Program-made: the position numbers and the translations under genes
Notes under the pieces: model-generated
What the model saw: the letters and a program-made list of their open reading frames with translations, nothing else
Databases searched by the model: none
What the model was told of the DNA's origin: nothing
Source: Rothia nasimurium
GTDB taxonomy: Bacteria; Actinomycetota; Actinomycetes; Actinomycetales; Micrococcaceae
Length of the DNA: 64,000 nt
Reading direction: 5' to 3'
NCBI RefSeq assembly: GCF_014217215.1
Contig: NZ_CP056080.1
Coordinates: forward strand, 992,001 to 1,056,000
In this document: one piece after another, positions 25,112 through 33,730 of the stretch
Position numbering within the stretch: the stretch's first letter is position 1
Layout: the number at the start of each line of letters is the position of its first letter

Positions 25112-25211
25112 CAGGCAGAGCGCCTAGGCCAGCAACCCTCTTGGCCTCGCGCGGGGCGCTCGCCCAATTCACCGCCAGCCCCGGTCCAGCTGGCTGTCGG
25201 CGCTCTGCCTG
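25112..25211. ncRNA. Cloverleaf-like structured element between mutM and oleD
   Basis: A perfect 13-bp outer stem (CAGGCAGAGCGCC at 25112-25124 with 25199-25211) encloses three further hairpins: AGGCCA/TGGCCT (25126-25147), GGGC/GCCC (25154-25165) and GCCAGC/GCTGGC (25174-25194). On the plus strand the strings GCAACC and CCAATTC recall conserved parts of SAM-family riboswitches, but the long outer stem and order of helices do not match any family I can name with confidence. There is no gene downstream on the plus strand. On the minus strand it follows the oleD stop and could act as a 3' structure or terminator. Function unknown. Confidence 0.4.
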
Positions 25212-25233
25212 CCTATTCGAAAAGGGCTAGTTA

Positions 25234-26298
25234 TTAGTTCCTACGAAATCTACACCCGTAGTAGTCGCCCAGCCGCTCATACCCTTCCTCCAGGGAGACG
25301 GCAGGGGACCAGTCAAGGAGTTCCCGGGTGGTGCGCTGGTCGAACCAGTGGGCGGTAGACAGCTGCTCGGCTAAGAAAGAGGTCAGCGGGGGAATCTGCC
25401 CGGGGGCACAACGGGCCCAGGCCTTTTCCATCGCCAAACCCAGCCCATAGGCCACGGACGCCGGCAACGAGTAGGCCGGGGGTTTGACACCGCAGGTGAT
25501 ACACATGCCGGCGATAATCTCACCGACAGGGCGGGGCTGGCCGTTGGTGACCACCAGGGGCACCCCGCGAATCGCTTCCAGGCGCTGGTAGCCGCGCACA
25601 AAAGCGTCCGCCCCGTTATCGATGTAAAGGGTGTCAATCATAGCGGTGCCCTGGTTGAGCAGGGGCAGACGGCCAGCGGCGGCGCGTTCTAGGACGCGCT
25701 CCACCAGCTGGGTATCGCCGGGGCCCCAAACAATGTGGGGGCGTAGCACACCCACCCAGAAGTCGTCCGCATCGTAGCTCAGGGCCAGCAGCTCAGACTC
25801 GGCCTTAGACCGGGCATAGTTACCGCGGGCCTGGTCGGGGCTAGCGGGCGGGTTACCTTCGCCCACGATGGAGGCTCCGGTGTGGGCTACAGAGGGCGAA
25901 GAGGTGTGCAGGAACTTACCGATACCGACTGCGCGGGCAGCCTCAAGCAGGGTGCGGGTGCCCTCGACGTTGACCTGCCGGTAATCCTCCCATTCCCCGA
26001 CCACAGATACCTTAGCGGCCAGATGGATAATCCCCTGAACACCGGTAACAGCCCGGCGCACCGCCAGCTGGTCGGTGAGCGAACCCTGCACCTGGTCGAA
26101 GCGGTCGGCCAGGTGGGCAGGGCACATCTGGGCTATACCGGAGTCCCCGCGCTGGAAGGCCCGCACAGCATACCCTGCCCGCAGCAGGGCAAAGACAACC
26201 TCACGGCCCAGAAGCCCAGAGGCGCCGGTGACCAGCACCCGCTCAGACCGGGCAGGCTGGCAGACCTCGGGGGTAAGAGGACGCAGTGAAACTACCAC
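25234..26298 (-). CDS. oleD: OleD: NAD(P)H-dependent 2-alkyl-3-ketoacid reductase
   Basis: A short-chain-type dehydrogenase of the 3-beta-HSD/NAD epimerase group (354 residues). The Rossmann loop is VTGASGLLG (about residues 23-31), HLAAKVSVVG matches the OleD subgroup, and the catalytic Tyr/Lys are in NYARSKAE. It reduces the beta-keto acid made by OleA to the beta-hydroxy acid in long-chain olefin synthesis. GTG 26298 overlaps the end of oleBC by 7 bp, so the two are translationally coupled. Family assignment rests mainly on the cluster with OleA and OleBC. Confidence 0.88.
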   Translation of the reverse strand: MVVSLRPLTPEVCQPARSERVLVTGASGLLGREVVFALLRAGYAVRAFQRGDSGIAQMCPAHLADRFDQVQGSLTDQLAVRRAVTGVQGIIHLAAKVSVVGEWEDYRQVNVEGTRTLLEAARAVGIGKFLHTSSPSVAHTGASIVGEGNPPASPDQARGNYARSKAESELLALSYDADDFWVGVLRPHIVWGPGDTQLVERVLERAAAGRLPLLNQGTAMIDTLYIDNGADAFVRGYQRLEAIRGVPLVVTNGQPRPVGEIIAGMCITCGVKPPAYSLPASVAYGLGLAMEKAWARCAPGQIPPLTSFLAEQLSTAHWFDQRTTRELLDWSPAVSLEEGYERLGDYYGCRFRRN

Positions 26299-29009
26299 GC
26301 GATAACCCCCTTGCCCAGACGGGCCTTTTTCCCCTGGAGGAGTTGCTCAGCCCAGGCAGCAAGAACCGGGCGGTCAATCTTCGAGTTGTGCCGCACATCG
26401 GTGGGGTGCTCAGCAACCACCAGCACAGCCGATACCTCTACGCCGGTCTCAGCCAGTACCCGCTCCCGCACCCGCTGGGCCAGATCAACCGGAGCCAGGC
26501 CATTGCGGGTCTTCTTGCCCCGGAAGGTGGGGCCAACCTCGGCCACGATGAGGACGGACGCCGCCCCGGCCGGGCCGGTAGCAACAGCGGCTGCCCGGCG
26601 CACCTCGGCATCGAGTTCGGCTGCCTGTTCCAGGGCAACCGGGGTGAGTACGCCCTGGGCTGTCACCAGCACGTGGGCAAGGCGGCCCTCAACCCAGAGG
26701 CGTCCGCTGGCATCGAAATGCCCCACATCGCCGGTACGGTGCCAGCCGGGGGTGGCGCTGGAAGCGCGTTCGGTGACCCAGAGAGTGTCGTAGCGGTCCT
26801 TGATGTGTGGGGCTGCCACCAGAATCTCACCGGTGATACCGGGCTCGGTGGTGACCTCGGTTGATGCGGTTCCATCCGGCAGCAGGGGAGCAAGCTGCAG
26901 GGCTGCCCCGTGGACGGGGGTACCAACGCAGACGCCACCACCAGCACCGAGAAGCCCGGCTGCCGCGTCCTGCTCAGCCTGCTGAATCTGGGCGTAGGAG
27001 ACGTCGGTGGTGGGCAGGGCCTCGGTCATACCGTAGGGGGTGTGTAGGGAGGCAGCCGGTAGCAGGGTCTGTAGGCGGGCCAGCAGGGGAGAAGTAATGG
27101 GAGCCCCGGCGGAGAGCAGAGTGGTGACCTGCCCCAGGGCAGAGCGCTGCTGGCTGCTCAGGCCATCGACGGTCTCGAGCACGTTCATCAGGGCTGCCGG
27201 TGAAGCAAAGACCGTGGTTGCCCCAATTGCAGAAGCTGCCGATGCCAGGGCGGCGGCGGTGAGGGTCTTAGGTTTGGTGACATCCATTGCCGGGGTGACA
27301 GATGTAGCTCCCAGGGCCGGGCCCAGCAGGGCAAAGGGGGCAAAACCCGCAACCAGACCGCTGCCGGCAGCCAGATCGTAGGTGGCTGCGATAGTATCCC
27401 GCATAGCCGCCAGCTGGCGGTGGGTGTAGACCACGCCCTTAGCCGGGCCGGTGGAGCCTGACGTGTAGAGGATGGCGGCGTCCGCATCGGGGTCAGGGTC
27501 GGCTACCGCAAAAACCTCGGGGGCTGCAAAGTCATCGACCGCACCCACCACGCCCAGGGCCCGGGCGGCGGCAGCGGGGAGGGAACCGGCTGCAATGCGC
27601 TGGCCGGGCCAGCCCAGGGTACGGGCCAGGGTGAGGGCAGCCGGAATACCGATGAGCCAGGACGGGCGGGCCCCCTTGAGCGCGCGCGTCAGCCCCGCAG
27701 CGCCCAGGCCGGTATCAGCCACAACAATCACGGCTCCGATCTTGAGGCAGGCGTAGATGAGGGTGGTGAGTTTAATGCCGGGTGGCACCAGCAGATTGAC
27801 CCGGTCGCCGGGCTTCACCCCGAGCCGGTGCAGGCCAGAGGCAACCCGGTCTACCTCGGCAGCTAGTTCAGCCCACGAGAGCTGGGCGGCTACCTCGGTG
27901 CCGTCCCCCTTGCTACTCATATCAACGATAGCTAGGGTGGTGTCGTCCGCCCGGTCTGCCAGCTCGGCTCCCATGGGGCGGTAATGAGCGGACGCCGGCA
28001 CCCGGGCAGCGCGCGCGGTGAGGTGGAGGTCCCGCTGGGTGGTTCCGGTGACAAAGTGCTCGGTCAGCCAGGCCAGAATGGGGCTGGCGATGTCTTCATC
28101 TTCAGCAACCAGGTGACTGGCGGTTTCAAAACGGTGGATGTCGGCCTGCGGCAGACGGGCGGCCAGGTCGGCCATGTAGCGGCGCTGGAAGACCGGGTCT
28201 TTAGTGCCCCAGAGCATCAGGGCAGGTACATTGAGCTCGGTCATGCCTTCGGCAATAGAGACCATGGGGCGGTAGCTGGCAGCCGCTTCGGTTGCCGGTA
28301 TGTCGGCCACGAAATTCCGCACGCCCACCCGGTGCTCGGCGGTGGGGTAGGGCAGCTTGTAGGCCTTCTTGACCGCAGCATCAAGACCGCCCTGGGCCAG
28401 GCCCAGAGTCACGTCGATAAAGGCGGTTGATTTTTCGGTCGCCCAGGAATGCAGAGCCGGGTGGAGGGCCGCTTGCAGGGCTACCGGGATTTTCTCACCG
28501 GCGTCATGAAAAACGGCGGTGTTGGTCAGCATGACACCCGAGACAATCTCACGGTGGCGCAGGGCCCACCCCAGCGAGATCAGCCCGCCCCAGTCATGGG
28601 CCAGTGTAACCAGGGGAAGCTCGGTAGTATCAAGCCCAAGCGCGGCCGTAAAATCACCGAGGTCAGCGATACGGTCTGAGAGCGAGCGGGTCAGGCCGGT
28701 ACGCTCCGAATAGCCCATATCGAGCTGGTCTACCGCTACAACGCGCCAGGGCTGCTCGGCAACAGTGGCGGCAGCGATGACCGACCGCCAGAGATAGGAC
28801 CAGGTGGGGTTACCGTGCACCGCCAGGACGGTACCGACCGGGGTGCGACCGGCGGCCTCGAGAGCCGGGCCGTTATCGAGGTAGTGCCAGCGGCGGCTAG
28901 CCCCGGCTTCTTCTACCGGGGCGGACGCAGGCACCTGCACCTGCTGGGACCAGGCAGGGTCAACGCCGGGCCAGAGGGCAGGAACGGGAGTGAGTTGAGA
29001 AAACGTCAT
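26292..29009 (-). CDS. oleBC: OleBC fusion: beta-lactone decarboxylase + beta-lactone synthetase
   Basis: A 905-residue fusion. The first ~320 residues are OleB, an alpha/beta-hydrolase of the haloalkane-dehalogenase group with the Asp nucleophile in LAHDWGG (D139) and catalytic His in ETASHLV (H299). It decarboxylates a beta-lactone to the cis-alkene. The remaining part is OleC, an AMP-binding ANL enzyme (AILYTSGSTGPAKGVVYTH) that closes the beta-lactone from the beta-hydroxy acid. In gamma-proteobacteria these are separate genes; the fused form is known from Micrococcus luteus and relatives. oleA lies 8 bp upstream and oleD overlaps the end, so all three form one operon. Confidence 0.92.
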   Translation of the reverse strand: MTFSQLTPVPALWPGVDPAWSQQVQVPASAPVEEAGASRRWHYLDNGPALEAAGRTPVGTVLAVHGNPTWSYLWRSVIAAATVAEQPWRVVAVDQLDMGYSERTGLTRSLSDRIADLGDFTAALGLDTTELPLVTLAHDWGGLISLGWALRHREIVSGVMLTNTAVFHDAGEKIPVALQAALHPALHSWATEKSTAFIDVTLGLAQGGLDAAVKKAYKLPYPTAEHRVGVRNFVADIPATEAAASYRPMVSIAEGMTELNVPALMLWGTKDPVFQRRYMADLAARLPQADIHRFETASHLVAEDEDIASPILAWLTEHFVTGTTQRDLHLTARAARVPASAHYRPMGAELADRADDTTLAIVDMSSKGDGTEVAAQLSWAELAAEVDRVASGLHRLGVKPGDRVNLLVPPGIKLTTLIYACLKIGAVIVVADTGLGAAGLTRALKGARPSWLIGIPAALTLARTLGWPGQRIAAGSLPAAAARALGVVGAVDDFAAPEVFAVADPDPDADAAILYTSGSTGPAKGVVYTHRQLAAMRDTIAATYDLAAGSGLVAGFAPFALLGPALGATSVTPAMDVTKPKTLTAAALASAASAIGATTVFASPAALMNVLETVDGLSSQQRSALGQVTTLLSAGAPITSPLLARLQTLLPAASLHTPYGMTEALPTTDVSYAQIQQAEQDAAAGLLGAGGGVCVGTPVHGAALQLAPLLPDGTASTEVTTEPGITGEILVAAPHIKDRYDTLWVTERASSATPGWHRTGDVGHFDASGRLWVEGRLAHVLVTAQGVLTPVALEQAAELDAEVRRAAAVATGPAGAASVLIVAEVGPTFRGKKTRNGLAPVDLAQRVRERVLAETGVEVSAVLVVAEHPTDVRHNSKIDRPVLAAWAEQLLQGKKARLGKGVIAW

Positions 29010-29017
29010 AGTGGCTC

Positions 29018-30049
29018 CTACCAGGTGATTTCCATGAGCGCGGTGTTCAGGCCGGAGCCCACACCCATGCAGAGAATACGGTCACCGGCTACGAAGTGGG
29101 CGCTTTCCTCAGCCAGGGTCATGGGAAGGGCAGCTGCCGCCACGTTACCCCAGACCGGGAAAGTCATGGGGATGCGCTCGCGGTCGATACCCACGGCCTC
29201 AATAATGGCGTTGGTGTGGGCGTTAGAAATTTGGTGGGTTACATAGGAGCGCATGTTGCCCCAGTCCCAGCCGTTTTGGTGAGCTTCTTCCCAGGCCTCA
29301 GCGACCAGCTGCAGGCCGTGCTTGAGCAGACCGGCGGCATCCGTATTCATCCCCTGGTCGGCTTCACCGCCAATGCAGAGGTTGCGGTGCTCGGTTCCCG
29401 CGCGGGAGACCGAACCGACAATCGTGTGGCCTGCGGGGTGCAGGTCGGAGCGGCCAATGACGGCGGCCGCAGCTCCCGAGCCCAGGGTTAGGGTAGCGAA
29501 CTGGGCCAGCACATCGTCTCGGGTTGAATCGGGGCGGTTGAGCTGGCGCAGGGCGGTGGCGTGCCAGGGGGAGGGGTCTTCGCCGTCGACGATGAGGGCG
29601 TAGTCGATAGCCCCGGCGTCAATCATGGTAGCAGCAACCGTAATGCCGTTGACGAAGCCCAGGCAAGCGTTGGTGATATCGAAGTTCAGAGCGTGGCGGG
29701 GCAGGCCCAGGCGGTCGTGAATACCCACGGCTACAGCAGGTTCAAAATTATCGCGGGTGACCGAGGTGTTAATAATCAGTCCGATTTGTTCCTTGCTGAT
29801 ACTGGCCTGGGCGATAGCCTGCTCAGCAGCCTGCACCGCGCCGTCCTCAAAATGCATGGCCGGGCCCCAGGCGCGGCGCTCGCTAATACCGGCGAGGCGC
29901 TCGAGCAGACCCTTGGGCATCCTCAGCCGCTTGTAGGTGGCCGCTAGTTGCTCGTCAAAGTAGGAGCTGGTGACGACCTCCGGCGGTAGCACCCTGGTTA
30001 CCGATAGCAGGGAGGCGTTCTTGTGGCGAATATCTGAATTAGCGGTCAA
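29018..30049 (-). CDS. oleA: OleA: acyl-CoA head-to-head condensing thiolase
   Basis: A FabH-like thiolase (343 residues) that condenses two fatty acyl-CoAs to a 2-alkyl-3-keto acid, the first step of long-chain olefin synthesis. The active-site cysteine is C129 in FDITNACLGFVNG. Glu103 in the NFEP element matches the extra catalytic Glu of OleA enzymes, and the NAHTNAII stretch contains the Asn/His region. The start is TTG 30049, which gives the expected OleA N terminus (RHKNASLLSV); no ATG fits. A TTGAAA-17-AATAAG promoter lies 38 bp upstream. Divergent from smc. Confidence 0.92.
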   Translation of the reverse strand: MTANSDIRHKNASLLSVTRVLPPEVVTSSYFDEQLAATYKRLRMPKGLLERLAGISERRAWGPAMHFEDGAVQAAEQAIAQASISKEQIGLIINTSVTRDNFEPAVAVGIHDRLGLPRHALNFDITNACLGFVNGITVAATMIDAGAIDYALIVDGEDPSPWHATALRQLNRPDSTRDDVLAQFATLTLGSGAAAAVIGRSDLHPAGHTIVGSVSRAGTEHRNLCIGGEADQGMNTDAAGLLKHGLQLVAEAWEEAHQNGWDWGNMRSYVTHQISNAHTNAIIEAVGIDRERIPMTFPVWGNVAAAALPMTLAEESAHFVAGDRILCMGVGSGLNTALMEITW

Positions 30050-30086
30050 TCTACTCTTCTAGCCTTAGTGCGGACTTGGGTAAGCC

Positions 30087-30115
30087 CTTATTTGAAGAAA
30101 AGGGCACTTTTTCAA
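30087..30115 (-). promoter_or_regulatory. Candidate oleA promoter with overlapping inverted repeat
   Basis: On the minus strand TTGAAA (30115-30110), a 17-bp spacer and AATAAG (30092-30087). An inverted repeat GCCCTT/AAGGGC (30084-30089 and 30100-30105) overlaps the -10 side and could be an operator. Confidence 0.45.
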
Positions 30116-30248
30116 TAATATGCCCCGGCGGGGCAGGTGCGGTGATTGATGGTGCGGGTTCATCTCACACCGAACAGGGGCGCGGGCCTGCGGTAAAGTG
30201 GTAAGCCGACCTAAACCCGCTTTTACCCAACCGATGGGGCCCACCACT

Positions 30249-33200
30249 ATGTACCTAAAATCTTTGACCGTGCGCGGCTTTAAGTCTTTTGCGTCGGCCA
30301 CCGTGTTTGAGTTTGAGCCTGGCTTGAATGTGCTGGTGGGACCGAACGGGTCGGGTAAGTCAAACGTGGTGGATGCCCTTGCCTGGGTGATGGGTGCCCA
30401 GGGGGCTAAGCAGCTGCGCGGTGGCGCCATGAAGGATGTCATTTTTGCTGGCGGTGGCTCCCGCGGTGCGCTGGGGCGCGCCAAGGTTGAACTGGTGATT
30501 GATAACGAGGACGGCGCCCTGCCGCTGCCTCATGCTGAGATCCGGCTTTCGCGCACCATGTTTTCTGCAGGCGGTTCTGAGTACGAGATCAACGGGGAGC
30601 CTGCCCGCCTGTCTGATGTGCAGGACCTGCTGGCGGACGCCGGTGTGGGCCGGGAGCTCTACACCCTGGTGGGGCAGGGGCAGGTCGATAAGATTTTGCA
30701 CGGCACCGCTGATGACCGTCGCGAGCTGATTGAGCAGGCTGCTGGCTTGCTCAAGCACCGTAAGCGCCAGGCGAAGACCGCGAGCAAGCTTGATGATTTG
30801 AAGACCAATCTTGACCGGCTGGAGGATCTAGCCGGTGAGTTGGCTGAGCAGCTGGAAGGACGCCGGGAGCAGGCTGACGCGGCCCGGGCAGCTAGCGAGG
30901 TGGCGGGCCGTGTTCGCAGCCTGACCGCTGATCTTCTGGCTCACGATGCACGCGCCCTGATGCAGGAGCGGGAGGCCGAGCAGGTCGCTGGCCAACAGGC
31001 TGAGGCTGCCCGCCTAAGGGCGCAGGAGCGCTGCCGCACCCTCGAGGGGCAGCTGGGGGAGTTGGCTAAGGCCCGGCAGGTAGCCCAGCAGGCTCTAGAT
31101 GAGACCACCCAGCGCCGCACCTCCCTGAAAGAGGTTGCCCACCTGGTGGAGACGGTCCAGCTGGTGGCTACTGAACGCTTGTCCGCCTCCCACCACCAGG
31201 AAGAAGATCAGGACGCCGCCGCCCGCCTGGTTTCGGCTCAACAGGCCTGTGCTCGGGAGGAAGAAAATCTTGAACGGGCCCGGGAGGCGGGGAAAGCAGC
31301 TGAAGAAGAACTTACCGCTGCCCCCTCTGCCTTAGAAAAGGCCCAGGCGGAGCAGGGCACAGCTCGGCAGGCCCTGGCTATGGCCGACCAGCAGGTGCGG
31401 GACTATAAGGAGAACCTGTCGCAGCTCACCTCCCAGCTGGCTACCGCCCGCGTAGCTTTTGAGCGAGCCGGTGAAGAGGCCGCCCGACGAGTAGCTGAGT
31501 ATGCCGAAGCTAAAGAGCAGGGGGCTTCAGCCGGTGCTGATACCGAGCGTGCCCAGGCAGCCGTGAATGGCTACCGGGAGCAGCTAGAGCGGGCCGAAGC
31601 CGAAGAAGAAAATCTGCGTCGGGCGCGGCAGCAGGCGAGCGAAAAAGTGGAATCCAGCCGAAAAGAGCTGCATCAATCTCAGGTAAAGCTTCATGCTGCT
31701 CAAGCTCGCTGCGAGGCTCTTGAAGCAGCTTGGCAGTATGACGATGCTGAAAGTGGTGATAGCGAAGATCTCCGCCAGCAGGCCGTGGAGCAGGGAGCTC
31801 AGGAACTTATTTCTCTACTTGAGATTGAAGATGCCTGGCAGGCTGCTGTGGCTGCTGCTCTGGGCCCCTATCTGAGGGCCCTCGCCCTGACGAGCGGTGA
31901 GTCTCTGCCTGCTGGAGTAACCCAGCTTTATTCTGTCGCTGGTAACATCGAGCAGATTGGCCTGCGTGAACTATCTATATCTCAAGCTGAGGTTTATCAA
32001 GCTCGCCCGCTAGCGGACGTCCTGACCGCACCACAGGCCGTCAGTCGCGCCCTCGCCGTGCTCACCGCTGATACCTACCTGACTCCCGATCAAGAAGCCG
32101 CCCGCGCCCTGGTAGCTGCCCACCCGGGCGTCCGCGCTGTAACCCCCGACGGAACCGTGCTAACCGCAGGATCAACCCTCTACCCCTCCCAAGAGCGGCC
32201 TCTGACTGAACGCTACGCTGAACTCATCCGAGCTCAACAGACCCACCGGGAGCTTGCCCAGCAACAGGAGCAGGCAGAGAGGGCCCACCAGCAGGCCGAA
32301 GAAGCACTAAAGACTGCTCAGGAGGCTGAAAAAGCCCAGGCCCGCACCACCGGCTCACTCACGGCCCAGCTAGCTGCCGCCCGGGCAGACCTTGCCACCC
32401 TCACCGGCCGGGCAGAAAGCTCACAGGCGGCCCTCGACCGTCTGCAAGAAGCCGCCACCCGCGCCGAAGAAGCCCAGAAAGAGACCCAAAGGCACGTGGA
32501 GGCCGCCCAAGAGGCCCTGGCTCGGGCTCGCAGCACGGAACCCCAAGCCGATAGTGCTACCCTGCGCGAGGCCGTCCGCACCGCAGAAAAAACCCTGGTC
32601 GAAGCCCAGGAGGCTAAAACCCTCGCCGAGGCCACAGCAACCTACGCCCGCGAAAAAGAGGAAGCCGCCCAGGCCCGCCTCACCCAGGCCCAAGAAGCCC
32701 TTGCTGCCCTCGAAAAAGCTGAGGAGACTCGTCAGCTGCGCCAACAAGAGGCCGCTGACTCCGGGTATCGTGCCCGCAGTGTAGCTGCCTGCGCCAAGGC
32801 TCTGGCGCTGGCCATCGAACAGGTGGAGAGCCAGGAGAACGAGGAACACCGCAAGGCCCTGGCCCGTGCTGAGCAGGCCCAGCAGGCCCTCACTGCCACA
32901 CGCGAAGAACTGGCCGGTGCCCAGACATCGCTGGCTGCTGCCCTGACCCTGCAGGCTGAATCGTCGGCCCAGGGTGCCCGCGTTGAAGCCCGCTGGGAAG
33001 GCCTGACCCAGCGGGTAGATAGCGAGTTGGGGCTCAGTCTTGAGACCCTACTAGAGAGCCACAAGGCCAGGGACCTACCCCGGGAGAACATCGAGACTGA
33101 CCTGGCGACAGCCGAGGCAGAGCTGGCCCGCCTGGGGGTTATCAACCCCCTAGCCCTTGAAGAATACGAGGCCCTCGAACAGCGCCATAGCTACCTACGC

Positions 33201-33725
33201 CAGCAGATTAAAGACATCAAGACCTCGCGGGCAGACCTGCGGGCCGTGATGAAGGACGTGACCGGCCAGATCGAAACCTCTTTCAGTCGGGCACTAGCCG
33301 ATGTGCAGGTTGAGTTCAGCAGGATTTTCGCCCTGCTCTTTCCCGGCGGCCAGGCCGAGCTGGTGCTGGCCGACCCCAACGACCTTGAGCACAGCGGGCT
33401 TGATATCAGAGTGACACCGGCCGGTAAGAAGGTCACCCGTCTTTCCCTGCTCTCTGGCGGCGAGCGCACCCTGGCCTCTCTGGCCCTGCTCCTGGCGGTT
33501 TTTATGGCCCGGCCTGCCCCCTTCTATGTGCTGGATGAGGTAGAAGCGGCGTTGGATGACCGTAACCTGGGCCGTCTGCTGGAGGTGCTGGGGCAGCTGA
33601 GGGAGAAGTCCCAGCTGCTGATGATTACCCACCACCAGCGCACCATGGCCCAGGCCGATACCCTCTACGGCATCACCATGCGGCAGGGGGTGTCAAGCGT
33701 GCTCTCGCACCGCCTGGCGGACTAG
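30249..33725 (+). CDS. smc: Chromosome segregation protein SMC
   Basis: A 1158-residue SMC ATPase of the condensin that compacts and segregates the chromosome. The N-terminal head carries Walker A GPNGSGKSN (about residues 32-40). Two long coiled coils rich in Ala/Glu/Gln flank a hinge at about residues 520-640. The C-terminal head has the signature LSLLSGGERTLASLALL and Walker B FYVLDEVEAALDD. ATG 30249 gives the standard MYLKSLTVRGFKSFA start; the open frame to 30198 is rejected. In related genomes smc normally follows mutM directly, but here the ole cluster lies between them. Its stop is 5 bp from that of the convergent MFS gene with no terminator. Confidence 0.96.
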   Translation: MYLKSLTVRGFKSFASATVFEFEPGLNVLVGPNGSGKSNVVDALAWVMGAQGAKQLRGGAMKDVIFAGGGSRGALGRAKVELVIDNEDGALPLPHAEIRLSRTMFSAGGSEYEINGEPARLSDVQDLLADAGVGRELYTLVGQGQVDKILHGTADDRRELIEQAAGLLKHRKRQAKTASKLDDLKTNLDRLEDLAGELAEQLEGRREQADAARAASEVAGRVRSLTADLLAHDARALMQEREAEQVAGQQAEAARLRAQERCRTLEGQLGELAKARQVAQQALDETTQRRTSLKEVAHLVETVQLVATERLSASHHQEEDQDAAARLVSAQQACAREEENLERAREAGKAAEEELTAAPSALEKAQAEQGTARQALAMADQQVRDYKENLSQLTSQLATARVAFERAGEEAARRVAEYAEAKEQGASAGADTERAQAAVNGYREQLERAEAEEENLRRARQQASEKVESSRKELHQSQVKLHAAQARCEALEAAWQYDDAESGDSEDLRQQAVEQGAQELISLLEIEDAWQAAVAAALGPYLRALALTSGESLPAGVTQLYSVAGNIEQIGLRELSISQAEVYQARPLADVLTAPQAVSRALAVLTADTYLTPDQEAARALVAAHPGVRAVTPDGTVLTAGSTLYPSQERPLTERYAELIRAQQTHRELAQQQEQAERAHQQAEEALKTAQEAEKAQARTTGSLTAQLAAARADLATLTGRAESSQAALDRLQEAATRAEEAQKETQRHVEAAQEALARARSTEPQADSATLREAVRTAEKTLVEAQEAKTLAEATATYAREKEEAAQARLTQAQEALAALEKAEETRQLRQQEAADSGYRARSVAACAKALALAIEQVESQENEEHRKALARAEQAQQALTATREELAGAQTSLAAALTLQAESSAQGARVEARWEGLTQRVDSELGLSLETLLESHKARDLPRENIETDLATAEAELARLGVINPLALEEYEALEQRHSYLRQQIKDIKTSRADLRAVMKDVTGQIETSFSRALADVQVEFSRIFALLFPGGQAELVLADPNDLEHSGLDIRVTPAGKKVTRLSLLSGGERTLASLALLLAVFMARPAPFYVLDEVEAALDDRNLGRLLEVLGQLREKSQLLMITHHQRTMAQADTLYGITMRQGVSSVLSHRLAD

Positions 33726-33730
33726 GGTAG

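Noticed and set aside
25112-25211. Firm call of a SAM riboswitch
   Set aside because: Short strings agree, but the outer stem is too long and uninterrupted, the helix order differs, and no target gene lies downstream on that strand. Kept only as a structured element of unknown role.
32318-33145. Minus-strand open frames opposite smc
   Set aside because: They are low-complexity Ala/Ser/Arg shadows of the coiled-coil codons of smc.
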